Shown here piece after piece: positions 21,103 through 29,117 of a DNA stretch of 57,399 nt. How positions within the stretch are numbered: the first letter of the stretch is position 1; each line of letters begins with the position of its first letter. A program made the translations under genes and the position numbers. The notes beneath the pieces were generated by a model, which was given only the letters and a program-made list of their open reading frames with translations, was not told the DNA's origin and made no database searches. Origin of the DNA: JALYXS01 sp051003795 (GTDB lineage Bacteria; Acidobacteriota; Terriglobia; Bryobacterales; Bryobacteraceae); NCBI GenBank assembly GCA_051003795.1, contig JBPCKZ010000051.1:1-57399 (forward strand). Direction: 5' to 3'.

Positions 21103-21834
21103 TCAGTCGCCGACGGGAAAACGCATTACGCTCTGCTGCTGCCGGGTAAGGGACGCCCAAATTTCGCGCGGAAGGAGATCGACCCCGCGGCTACCGTCGG
21201 CATACCAACGACGGACATATCGGATAGTCGCGAGGGCGCGGGGAGTATCGGTTCTATTCGGTGAGCCCCGGTGCAGCGCCCACGGATGGCGAATCAACAC
21301 GTCACCAACTTCCAACGGGACCGGCTGCATCGCGGTTTCAGACGTTTCCACCGCGCGCATCCTTTCCTTTCCAGCCAGCCGCTGGGTGCCCGGCGCGATC
21401 TCAAGGGGACCATTCTCAAAGGTTATCGAGACCAAGCCAAAACTTACGACGAGCATGTAGATGGGTAATTCCAGGTCGGGTGCTTCCGCAAATAACGGAC
21501 GTTGGTAGTCGGCGTGGGGAACCTGATACTCGGAACCCCGGAGCGGCACATCACAACCCCATTGGTCGGCGACTACCCTGTCGTCCATCGCCCCACGAAC
21601 GATACTAAGCACGTCGGCGTCAAAGAAGAATTCGGGCCGAAAGCAAGGCGGCTCGAAAGGCATTGGCATAAAGTGCCGGTGCGGGCCACGATTAGGCTCG
21701 TTGTGATGGGCCGCGAGATACCGGAGTAGTATCGGCCAAAACGCGTGTCGGCACGCGTCAATCAAGGGACGCGGAAAGCGCTGCCTGAGCACGCAGTAAC
21801 CCTTCTCCTGGATATCGAGCACTGGGTCGTTCAT
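21103..21834 (-). CDS. Phytanoyl-CoA dioxygenase (PhyH) family oxygenase
   Basis: 243 residues. Another Fe(II)/2-oxoglutarate enzyme: iron ligands HxD in QVPHADYQRP (about 126-128) and the distal His in PWALHRGSPNRTD, followed by the co-substrate Arg region (PRALATIRYV). The SLIT-like start VLDIQEKGYCVLRQRF is usual for PhyH proteins. Members hydroxylate lipids or secondary metabolites; the substrate here is unknown. It lies upstream of the exported racemase on the same strand but with a 230-bp gap, so co-transcription is uncertain. Confidence 0.87.
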   Translation of the reverse strand: MNDPVLDIQEKGYCVLRQRFPRPLIDACRHAFWPILLRYLAAHHNEPNRGPHRHFMPMPFEPPCFRPEFFFDADVLSIVRGAMDDRVVADQWGCDVPLRGSEYQVPHADYQRPLFAEAPDLELPIYMLVVSFGLVSITFENGPLEIAPGTQRLAGKERMRAVETSETAMQPVPLEVGDVLIRHPWALHRGSPNRTDTPRALATIRYVRRWYADGSRGVDLLPREIWASLTRQQQSVMRFPVGD

Positions 21835-22011
21835 TACTTAACTCGAAAGCGCAATTCGCGAATCCCGCCATTCTAGCTCAGTCCGCGGGCTTTACACGCC
21901 ACAATTGGCTCCGCCGGTTTAAAATTCTAGGGGCACCTTTTCCTCGCAAGCGCGTCTAACTCTGCGAACTCCGCGCTCGCCCCATGCGTATCGGTTACTT
22001 GGAACGAAAAC

Positions 22012-23211
22012 ATGGCGAATAAGAAGAAAAGACGGCTGATCTGGTCTCTTCTGCTGCTTCCGATCCTGGGCGGCATCGCGTTTTTCTCCCTCAAAGCCTT
22101 CAGCCGCGCTCCCGCCAAGATCGATCCCGAAAAGCTCGCGAAGGCCGAAAAGATGGATCTCGCCCGCTCGGTCGTCGCCACCGGAAAGGTGCAGCCGGTC
22201 ACCCAGGTCGAAATCAAATCGAAGGCCAGCGGCATCATCCTGAAGCTGCCCGTGAATTTCGGCGAGCGCGTGCATAAAGGCGAAGTGATCTGCGAACTCG
22301 ATAAGAACGATCTGCTGCCGCGCTTGCGGCAGGCGGAGGCCGCTCTCGCCATCGCCGAGGCGGGCGTGAACAGCGCCAAAGCCGATTACGATCGTTACAA
22401 AGTGGACGCGGAAGGCCCCGATCTGCCGTTCCTGAAACGCGACCGCGACCGCGCCCAACGCCTTTTCACCGATGGCCTGATCGCCCAGAATGCCCGCGAC
22501 GATTCCCAAAAAAATTACGAGATGGCCGTCAACAAACAGCATTCGGCGCAAGTGAATCTCGGCTCCGCAAGCGCGGCCATCGCGAAAGCCCAAGCCCAAC
22601 TCGAGCAGCAGCAGGCCTTCGTCGCGAGCGCGCAAGAGGACCTCCGCAACGCCACCATCACTTCGCCCATCGACGGCGTCGTGCTCTCGCGCGACAGTGA
22701 AGTCGGCGATGCGGTCAGCTCGATCCTGATCATGGGCTCCGGCGCCACGCTCATCATGACGCTCGGCGATCTCAGCGAAGTGTACGTGAAAGGCAAGGTG
22801 GACGAATCCGATATCGGCAAGGTCTATCTGGGCCAGCCCGCCCGCATCACCGTCGAATCGTTCAAAGACCGGAAATTCAGCGGCAAAGTGACCAAGATTT
22901 CCCCGATGGGCACGGAAAAAGATAACGTCACAACGTTCGAAGTTCGCGTTTCCATTTCCAACGAATCGGGCAAGCTCAAGGCGTTGATGACCGCCAACGC
23001 GGAAATCATTCTCGAAGAACGCAAGGGCGTGATCGCGGTTCCCGAAGGAGCCATTCTCTATAAGAAAGACAAGACCACCGAAGTCGAAATTCCCGACTCG
23101 GCTTCGGAAAAAGGCAAGCGCCGAATTTCCGTTGTGACGGGTATAAGCAACGGCTCGCGCACTCAAATCGTCAAAGGTCTAAACGCCGGTCAACAGGTCG
23201 TGTTGCAGTAA
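22012..23211 (+). CDS. HlyD/MacA-like periplasmic adaptor (membrane fusion protein)
   Basis: 399 residues. One N-terminal membrane anchor (LIWSLLLLPILGGIAFFSL, about 8-27), split lipoyl domain (SKASGIILKLPVNFGERVHK), an alpha-helical hairpin (about 100-200, repeated AQAQLEQQQAFVASA) and beta-barrel domains. It bridges an inner-membrane ABC exporter to an outer-membrane channel. The stop TAA overlaps the next gene's ATG (TAATG), so translation is coupled with the first permease. Confidence 0.92.
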   Translation: MANKKKRRLIWSLLLLPILGGIAFFSLKAFSRAPAKIDPEKLAKAEKMDLARSVVATGKVQPVTQVEIKSKASGIILKLPVNFGERVHKGEVICELDKNDLLPRLRQAEAALAIAEAGVNSAKADYDRYKVDAEGPDLPFLKRDRDRAQRLFTDGLIAQNARDDSQKNYEMAVNKQHSAQVNLGSASAAIAKAQAQLEQQQAFVASAQEDLRNATITSPIDGVVLSRDSEVGDAVSSILIMGSGATLIMTLGDLSEVYVKGKVDESDIGKVYLGQPARITVESFKDRKFSGKVTKISPMGTEKDNVTTFEVRVSISNESGKLKALMTANAEIILEERKGVIAVPEGAILYKKDKTTEVEIPDSASEKGKRRISVVTGISNGSRTQIVKGLNAGQQVVLQ

Positions 23212-24470
23212 TGCCGTACTTGAAGGAACTGCTGGGGCAGGTTCTCTCGAGCCTGTTCCGCAACAAGCTGCGCAGCTTTCTCACCATGGGCGGGATTGCC
23301 TGGGGCGTGGCTTCGATCGTCCTTATCGTGGCGATGGGAGATGGTTTCAAGGAAGGCCAGCGCAACAATATGAAGGGCCTCGGCGAGAACATCGTGATCG
23401 TGTTCGGCGGGCGCACGGAGAAGCAGGCGGGCGGCCAGCGCGCCGGTCGCCGCATCCGGCTCAACTATAAGGACGTTCAGGATATTCGCCAGGAGTGCTA
23501 TCTGGTTCGCTACGCGATCGGCGAAATGGAAAGCACGCAGCGTGCCGGCAGCGCGTTCAATGCGGGATCGTTCGACGTGAATGGCGTCGAACCGGTGTAC
23601 CCGCAAATCCGCACGATTCCGCTCGCGGAGGGAAGATTCTTTTCGGAGGCGGACGAGGGTGAAGCGCGCCGCGTTTGCGTGCTCGGCCGCAAGGTGAAGA
23701 AGCAGCTCTTCGGCGATCGCGGCGGCGTGCTGGGCTCGAAGATCGCCATCAACGGACTGCCCTTCGAAGTAATCGCCGTGATGGCCGACAAGAACCAGAA
23801 CAGCAGCTATAGCGGCCTCGATGAGAGCAAGATCTACGTGCCGTATACGGTCAGCGTTCGCGATTTTCCGTGGAAGCTGGAGTTCTACATGACGGGCATG
23901 TTGGACGACATCATCTATGTTCCAAAATCCCTCGACGATTTTGTGGAGGCGCGGAAACAAGTGCTGCGGATCTTGGGCCGGAATCATCGCTTCGACCCGG
24001 CCGATGCGGGCGCGATCAACATTTGGGATACCGTCGAGAACGCCAAGCAAACCAACGGAATTTTCGAATCGATGACCGTGTTTCTGGGCATGATCGCGTT
24101 AGTGACGTTGACGCTCGGCGGCGTGGGCGTGATGAACATTATGCTGGTGACGGTGACGGAGAGGACGCGCGAAGTGGGGCTGCGGAAAGCTCTCGGCGCA
24201 ACGCGGGCGCACATCCTCATCGATTTTTTAGTGGAAGGCTGCGTGCTTGCGTTGGCCAGCGGGTTTATCGGTTGGGCCGTGGCGTTCGGCCTCTCGGCCG
24301 CACTGAGGTTTGTGCCGATGCCCGAAATGTTTCCCGGCCTGCCGGTGAGCGGCACGACCACGGCGTGGGCATTTTCGGCCTTGGCGATCATCGCGATTTT
24401 TTCGGCGCTCGTGCCGGCGTGGCGCGCCGCAACGCTGACGCCGGTGGAAGCGCTGCGCTATGAGCGATAA
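23211..24470 (+). CDS. MacB-type ABC transporter permease (first)
   Basis: 419 residues with the MacB/FtsX architecture: TM1 after an N-terminal FRNKLRSFLTMGGIAWGVAS, a large periplasmic core (about 60-280), then three TM helices near the C-terminus (MTVFLGMIALVTLTLGGVGV, the RTREVGLRKALGATRAHI coupling loop, and VPAWRAATLTPVEALRYE). No fused ATPase, unlike classical MacB. Translationally coupled to the adaptor upstream and followed by a paralogous permease. Confidence 0.93.
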   Translation: MPYLKELLGQVLSSLFRNKLRSFLTMGGIAWGVASIVLIVAMGDGFKEGQRNNMKGLGENIVIVFGGRTEKQAGGQRAGRRIRLNYKDVQDIRQECYLVRYAIGEMESTQRAGSAFNAGSFDVNGVEPVYPQIRTIPLAEGRFFSEADEGEARRVCVLGRKVKKQLFGDRGGVLGSKIAINGLPFEVIAVMADKNQNSSYSGLDESKIYVPYTVSVRDFPWKLEFYMTGMLDDIIYVPKSLDDFVEARKQVLRILGRNHRFDPADAGAINIWDTVENAKQTNGIFESMTVFLGMIALVTLTLGGVGVMNIMLVTVTERTREVGLRKALGATRAHILIDFLVEGCVLALASGFIGWAVAFGLSAALRFVPMPEMFPGLPVSGTTTAWAFSALAIIAIFSALVPAWRAATLTPVEALRYER

Positions 24471-24488
24471 ATTTGTTTGTGGCAACGC

Positions 24489-25745
24489 ATGACCGCCATC
24501 CTGGGCGAAGCCGTCGAGGCTTTGCGCTTCAATCGACAGCGTAGCCTCCTCACCATCCTGAGCCTCGCGTGGGGCGTCGCTTGTTTCGTCATTCTCTACT
24601 CCTACGGGGAAGGGTTCGACAGCGCTCTGCACACGTCCATGTCTGCCGTGGGCCAGGATCTGGTCCTGATGTTCGGCGGCCAAACCTCGTCACAAGCCGG
24701 CGGCGAGCGCTCCGGGCGCCGCATCCGCCTCGAGACGACCGATGTCGAAGCCATACGCGACACCGTTCCCATGGTCGGGGCGATTTCTCCCGAATGCCTG
24801 GTCCGCCGCGCCAATGTTGTGCGCGGTTATCGCACGCAGTCGATGACCATCCGCGGCGCCCTCCCGATCGACTACGCCAAAATCCGCAACATGACGATGG
24901 GGAGCGGCAACTGGCTCTCCGCCGAAGACGAGACACAGAAGAATCGCACCGCCGTGCTCGGCGCGGTAGCCGCCAAAAAGCTGTTCGGCGAGATTCCTCC
25001 CGAAGGCGAGAAAATCGGCATCAACGGAATGCAGTTCGAAGTAACAGGCGTGCTGAAGACGAAAACCCAAATTTCGAACTACAACACGCCCGACAACGAA
25101 TGCATCTTCATCCCGTTTTCCACGATGGGTTTCCTGCGCGACATCAAGTACCCCGACGATATAGTCTGGACCCCGGCGAATCCGCTGTTCCGACAACAGG
25201 CGGTGAAAGCCATCCGCGGCACGCTTGGACGCGTGCACAATTTTGCGGCGAACGACGACCGCGCCGTCGAGGTGATCGTCTTCAATGAGTTCATGAAACA
25301 GATCGATGCCATGTCGATGGCCTTGCGCATCCTGCTCGCTTTTATCGGCGCATTGACGCTTGCGATCGGCGGCGTGGGCCTGGCGAACATCATGCTGGTG
25401 TCGGTGACGCAGCGCACGCGCGAGATCGGCGTCCTGAAATCGATCGGGGCCACGCGCGGCTCCATCCTGCTTCAATTTCTGCTGGAGGCGATGGCGATTG
25501 TAACCTTCGGCGGCCTGCTTGGAGTGCTCATCGGATTCGCGTTCACCCGTGGAATCGGAACGCTGCCCCTGCTTGGACCCCTGTTCAAGGACGAGAGCGG
25601 CACCGGCGACATTCACCTGCACGTCTCGCGGTTCGCGGTGCTAACCTCCACGATCCTGCTCGAAGCGATTGGACTGGTTGCCGGCCTTCTACCCGCGATG
25701 AAAGCTTCGCGCCTGGACCCCATCGACGCACTGCGCTACGAGTGA
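24489..25745 (+). CDS. MacB-type ABC transporter permease (second)
   Basis: About 418 residues, a close structural paralogue of the preceding gene: FNRQRSLLTILSLAWGVACF for TM1, a long periplasmic domain, and C-terminal TMs ending KASRLDPIDALRYE with the RTREIGVLKSIGATRG coupling segment. The two probably form a heterodimeric membrane unit. ATG 24489 is preferred; TTG 24477 in frame is an alternative. No ATP-binding gene follows, so the energising subunit must be encoded elsewhere. Confidence 0.92.
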   Translation: MTAILGEAVEALRFNRQRSLLTILSLAWGVACFVILYSYGEGFDSALHTSMSAVGQDLVLMFGGQTSSQAGGERSGRRIRLETTDVEAIRDTVPMVGAISPECLVRRANVVRGYRTQSMTIRGALPIDYAKIRNMTMGSGNWLSAEDETQKNRTAVLGAVAAKKLFGEIPPEGEKIGINGMQFEVTGVLKTKTQISNYNTPDNECIFIPFSTMGFLRDIKYPDDIVWTPANPLFRQQAVKAIRGTLGRVHNFAANDDRAVEVIVFNEFMKQIDAMSMALRILLAFIGALTLAIGGVGLANIMLVSVTQRTREIGVLKSIGATRGSILLQFLLEAMAIVTFGGLLGVLIGFAFTRGIGTLPLLGPLFKDESGTGDIHLHVSRFAVLTSTILLEAIGLVAGLLPAMKASRLDPIDALRYE

Positions 25746-25764
25746 CTCCGGCTACCATATAGCC

Positions 25765-26544
25765 ATGTCCTTCGACGGGCTACGCGTCCTGTCTCTAGAG
25801 AGCCGCCGCGCGACGGAAATCGGCGCGTTGATCCGCAACCAACAAGGCGATCCCTTCGTCGCTCCCTCCATGCGCGAAGTCCCGCTGACGCAAAATCCCA
25901 AGCGTCTTGCCGCCGGCGAATTCGACATGCTGATCCTCCTCACCGGCGTCGGCACGCGCTTGCTCGACCGCGTGCTGGACGGCAAGTTGGCTGAACTGAC
26001 ACAGGGCATAACCACAGTCGCCCGCGGCCCGAAGCCGGCCTCCGTCTTGCGCGAACTGCGGATTCCCGTCGACATTTTGGTGCCGGAGCCGAACACCTGG
26101 CGCGAGATCCTTCATTCGATCGAAGGGCGTCCCGAGCGCCGCATTGCGGTTCAGGAATACGGCCGCCCGAGCCCCGAACTTCTCGACGGCCTGCGCGCGC
26201 GTGGGGCGGAGGTCACCGCAATTCCGGTTTATCAATACGATCTGCCGGAAGACACCGGACCCTTGCGGGAGGCCGTTCACCGCCTCTCACGTGGCGGCGT
26301 CGATGTAGTCTTGTTCACGACCGCGGTCCAGGCGCTACACTTGTTCCGCATCGCCGCCGAGGAACGGATAGACATCCTGCCCGCGTTCCAGCGCGTCGTG
26401 GTCGCTTCCATCGGCCCCACCACCACCGAGGCGCTCGAAGAGTGCGGCCTTCATCCCGATCTCGAACCGAGTCATCCGAAAATGGGTTTTCTTGTCGCCG
26501 AAGCCGCACGTGACGCCCACGAAGTTTTGAAACGAAAGCGATGA
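25765..26544 (+). CDS. hemD: Uroporphyrinogen-III synthase
   Basis: 259 residues with the two-lobed HemD fold. Recognisable conserved parts are LRVLSLESRRATEI at the start, LILLTGVGTRLLDRV, RIAVQEYGRPSPELLDGL, VYQYDLPED and VVVASIGPTTTEALEECG. It closes and inverts ring D of hydroxymethylbilane to give uroporphyrinogen III for haem, sirohaem and cobalamin. The stop overlaps atpZ by an ATGA, linking haem and ATP synthase genes in one transcript. HemD sequences diverge strongly, hence slight reserve. Confidence 0.88.
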   Translation: MSFDGLRVLSLESRRATEIGALIRNQQGDPFVAPSMREVPLTQNPKRLAAGEFDMLILLTGVGTRLLDRVLDGKLAELTQGITTVARGPKPASVLRELRIPVDILVPEPNTWREILHSIEGRPERRIAVQEYGRPSPELLDGLRARGAEVTAIPVYQYDLPEDTGPLREAVHRLSRGGVDVVLFTTAVQALHLFRIAAEERIDILPAFQRVVVASIGPTTTEALEECGLHPDLEPSHPKMGFLVAEAARDAHEVLKRKR

Positions 26545-26747
26545 ACGACACCGGCAAAATCGGCAAGTACATGGAGCTCGCGCTTCTTCTGCCCATCTCG
26601 TCCATGATCGGTTACGCCATGGGCTACGGTCTCGACAAGCTCTTTCACACCCATTTCCTCTACATCGTTTTTCTTTTCCTGGGGATCGCGGCGGGAATAA
26701 TCCAGCTCATTCGCGAACTGCAGAAAGACAGCGCCGATGGAAGTTGA
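26541..26747 (+). CDS. AtpZ/AtpI-like ATP synthase accessory protein
   Basis: 68 residues with two TM helices (LALLLPISSMIGYAMGYGLD and FLYIVFLFLGIAAGIIQLI). GYGLDKLFHTHFLYIVFLFL matches the short AtpZ/AtpI family encoded at the head of atp operons, implicated in F0 assembly or Mg2+/Ca2+ handling. Starts inside the hemD stop (ATGA) and overlaps the next gene by 11 bp. Confidence 0.85.
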   Translation: MNDTGKIGKYMELALLLPISSMIGYAMGYGLDKLFHTHFLYIVFLFLGIAAGIIQLIRELQKDSADGS

Positions 26748-27108
26748 AGGGGTCGAACGCCTCGGGTGGTGGATGCTGCTGCTTGCGGTTTTGGGCTGCG
26801 GCGCGGCCCAATGGCGGGGCGGGTGGCGCTGGTCGCTCGGTTTCTTGCTGGGCGCCGCGGCATCGTATTGGAACTTCCAGGCGCTCAAGAAAATCGTCGA
26901 CCGCCTGGCCGCTGCGGCGGGCTCCGGGGTGAAGTCGCGCGGCCGCGGAATAATCCGCGTACTCCTTCGTTTTCTTGTGCTTGCGCTCGGTGCATTTGTT
27001 ATAATCAGATATTCCGAAGTCAGTGTTCGCGCCGCGCTGGTGGGGCTATTCGTGTCCGCCGCCGCCGTGATTCTGGAGATCATTTTTGAACTGGCATCCG
27101 CAAAATAG
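26737..27108 (+). CDS. atpI: ATP synthase subunit I (AtpI-like)
   Basis: 123 residues with four hydrophobic helices (about 9-24, 30-46, 70-88 and 95-117). Size, topology and position directly before atpB match the poorly conserved UncI/AtpI protein that helps assemble the c-ring. ATG 26737 overlaps atpZ by 11 bp; atpB starts 3 bp after the stop. Assignment rests largely on context. Confidence 0.8.
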   Translation: MEVEGVERLGWWMLLLAVLGCGAAQWRGGWRWSLGFLLGAAASYWNFQALKKIVDRLAAAAGSGVKSRGRGIIRVLLRFLVLALGAFVIIRYSEVSVRAALVGLFVSAAAVILEIIFELASAK

Positions 27109-27111
27109 TTT

Positions 27112-27849
27112 ATGAAGGAACATGAAATCTGGATGACAAGGCTGTTTAACGATCGCTTGGCCGGCTTGGGCAACGGCATCTTGAACCTGGTGCATGTGCG
27201 CGCCGAAGATCCCGCCCGCCCTTGGGCTAATTTCATCGTGATGCAGCTCCTGGTCGCGCTGATCGTTATCGTGCTGTTCGCGATTTTGAAAGCGCGATTG
27301 TCGGTCGACCGCCCCGGTAAATTGCAGCACATTTTCGAGATCGTATACGAGTTTCTGAAAGGCGAAACGCACGATAACGTGGGCCCCGGCGGCCGTCAAT
27401 ATCTTCCGCTATTCGGCAGCTTGTTCATCTTTATTCTGATTGCCAATCTGATTGGGGTGATTCCCGGCCTCGAATCGCCGACTCAGGTGGTTTACGTACC
27501 CGCCGGTCTCGCAATTCTTGCATTCGTTTACTACAACTGGATGGGCATTCGAGCCAACGGCCTGGGCAAATACCTCAAGCATTTTGCCGGGCCGATCTGG
27601 TGGATGGCTCCATTGATGATTCCGATCGAAATCATCAGCCACTTGGCTCGTCCCTTATCGCTTACCATCCGATTATTCGCGAATATGTACGCCGGTGAAA
27701 AGGTTACCCTGGTATTTCTAAGTCTGACTTACCTGATCGCCCCGGCTATTTTTATGGGGCTGCATGTATTTGTCGGATTGTTGCAGGCTTATATCTTCGC
27801 TCTGCTGACCATGATTTATGTTGGCGGGGCGGTTGCGCACGAACATTAA
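27112..27849 (+). CDS. atpB: F0F1 ATP synthase subunit a
   Basis: 245-residue inner-membrane protein that forms the ion half-channels next to the c-ring. The essential Arg lies in LSLTIRLFANMYAGEKV, and the final helix is VGLLQAYIFALLTMIYVGGA, both hallmarks. GSLFIFILIANLIGVIPGLE supplies the conserved Asn-containing helix. ATG 27112 follows atpI by 3 bp. Confidence 0.95.
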   Translation: MKEHEIWMTRLFNDRLAGLGNGILNLVHVRAEDPARPWANFIVMQLLVALIVIVLFAILKARLSVDRPGKLQHIFEIVYEFLKGETHDNVGPGGRQYLPLFGSLFIFILIANLIGVIPGLESPTQVVYVPAGLAILAFVYYNWMGIRANGLGKYLKHFAGPIWWMAPLMIPIEIISHLARPLSLTIRLFANMYAGEKVTLVFLSLTYLIAPAIFMGLHVFVGLLQAYIFALLTMIYVGGAVAHEH

Positions 27850-27950
27850 TACTAAATCTTGGCTTAATCGCGGCTTGCCGCGTGAGCTCGCGCATCTTCG
27901 AGTGCGCGGGGACCACCTCCGGTAAGCAAATCATAAAAGGAGCAACACGC

Positions 27951-28253
27951 ATGTACACAAAGCTGTTTTTGATCTTGCTGGCGTTACTGGTTTTCGCCAG
28001 TCCCGTTCTTGCGACCGACACGGCCGGAACCGGCCCTAACTGGTGGGTGCCGCTGACTTCCGGTTTCTCGATGGCCATTGCATCGGCTGGGTGCGCCCTC
28101 GCCCAGGGTAAAGCGGTGGCGGGCGCGGCGGAAGGCATGGCGCGCAATCCGGGCGCTTCGGCCGCCATCCGGTTCGCGCTTATTTTGGGCTTGGTTCTGA
28201 TTGAATCGTTGGCGCTGTATACGCTGATGATTATCTTCGTAAAAGTCGTTTAG
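27951..28253 (+). CDS. atpE: F0F1 ATP synthase subunit c with Na+-type residues
   Basis: 100 residues: an N-terminal signal-like hydrophobic leader (YTKLFLILLALLVFASPVLA) not found in most c-subunits, then the hairpin. Helix 1 reads CALAQGKAVAGAAEGMARNP and helix 2 LGLVLIESLALYTLMIIF. Counting from the ARNP loop, Gln falls at the Ilyobacter Gln32 position, Glu-Ser at Glu65-Ser66 and Tyr at Tyr70, with Leu instead of Thr67 (compared from memory). Start ATG 27951 has AAAGGAGC 8 bp upstream; an in-frame GTG 27882 is less likely. No atpF or F1 genes follow; a hairpin lies 17 bp after the stop. Confidence 0.93.
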   Translation: MYTKLFLILLALLVFASPVLATDTAGTGPNWWVPLTSGFSMAIASAGCALAQGKAVAGAAEGMARNPGASAAIRFALILGLVLIESLALYTLMIIFVKVV

Positions 28254-28271
28254 CAACGGTCGTATCCATGC

Positions 28272-28297
28272 CGCCGCCGGTTCATGAACCGGCGGCG
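28272..28297 (+). terminator. Stem-loop after atpE
   Basis: An 11-bp perfect GC-rich stem (28272-28282 with 28287-28297) closed by CATG. No U tract follows, so it may end transcription weakly or protect the atp mRNA 3' end. Confidence 0.6.
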
Positions 28298-28403
28298 CAC
28301 GTTGCGGCAAATCCGCGTTCACCAAATTCTCAAATTTTATCCTCCTGTAGAATCAACGAAATTGACCTAAATTTCGCGCTTCATCGTATCTCGCGTGCAC
28401 AAA

Positions 28404-28433
28404 TAAGACTACAAAATCCTTTTTGGAGTCTTA
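28404..28433 (+). promoter_or_regulatory. Hairpin hiding the ribosome-binding site of the 52-residue ORF
   Basis: TAAGACT-A-CAAAA (28404-28416) pairs with TTTTG-G-AGTCTTA (28421-28433) around the loop TCCT: 12 of 13 pairs match. The right arm contains GGAG (28425-28428), the Shine-Dalgarno site of ATG 28435, so the start would be masked when folded. Confidence 0.55.
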
Positions 28434-28434
28434 C

Positions 28435-28593
28435 ATGACCGCCAACAACCCGGTAGAGAAATTGTCCAAGATTGCGCGTATTTGGAGCAGCGCTCGCGAA
28501 CGCGAAATCGCCGTGAAGATCTACTACGAACTCGAGGTCCAAGGGGCCTGTAAGATATACTCCTTGAACCAAGTTGAAGAGATCGAACAATAA
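28435..28593 (+). CDS. 52-residue protein of unknown function
   Basis: MTANNPVEKLSKIARIWSSA, then REREIAVKIYYELEVQG and a C-terminal YSLNQVEEIEQ. Charged, helical, no signal or membrane segment; no family recognised. Support: ATG 28435 with GGAG 7 bp upstream, coding-like composition and a structured leader. It lies alone between atpE and the PilZ gene and falls below common length cut-offs. Confidence 0.6.
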   Translation: MTANNPVEKLSKIARIWSSAREREIAVKIYYELEVQGACKIYSLNQVEEIEQ

Positions 28594-28689
28594 GATTTCC
28601 CGTAGCCATTACTAGGAATCGCCCGACCAGTACTCTTGCTCTTGAACCATCGCCGCCAAAACACTTACTCTCGGTTTGTAAGTTAAGCC

Positions 28690-29007
28690 ATGGAGCAACG
28701 CAGATCTCAACGATTCCGCATCGAGCTTCCCGTAGAGGTCACTCAGCTCTCGGGCAAACGCGTCAATCGTCCCGTCAAGGTATTTGACATCGGCTCGGGC
28801 GGCATCTCGTTCCGGTCCAGCCGGGAATGGGACGTGGGCGGCAGAATCGAGTATGTGATCACGTTGAGCGCGGAAAAGAAGGTCCGTATCCGGTGTCTCG
28901 GAAAAATCGTGCGGGTAGAGAACACCCCCGGCGATCCGGAGGCTTCGTACAAGGTTGCGGCGACCATCGAGCGCTACGAGTTCCTGCGCTCCGATAAAAA
29001 CGGCTAG
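28690..29007 (+). CDS. PilZ domain protein
   Basis: 105 residues forming one PilZ domain. The c-di-GMP motif RxxxR is in MEQRRSQRFRIELP and the second motif (D/N)xSxxG appears as FDIGSGGISF (Gly in place of the first small residue, Ser retained). Binding of c-di-GMP is therefore likely. Single-domain PilZ proteins often act on motility or polysaccharide machinery; the flagellar genes start 5 kb away. ATG 28690 precedes the RxxxR directly. Confidence 0.85.
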   Translation: MEQRRSQRFRIELPVEVTQLSGKRVNRPVKVFDIGSGGISFRSSREWDVGGRIEYVITLSAEKKVRIRCLGKIVRVENTPGDPEASYKVAATIERYEFLRSDKNG

Positions 29008-29117
29008 CCCCGCGCGAAAACACGCGAGAGCCCCGCCCGCGAGCCCCGCCCGATTGATGTTTCCGCCGCCATGCTCTATCTTAGGCAAATGGAGTCTAGG
29101 CAAATAAAAGGCGAAGC

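Noticed and set aside
21919..23166. 415-codon minus-strand frame over the MacA-like gene
   Set aside because: Shadow of the adaptor; no domain signature.
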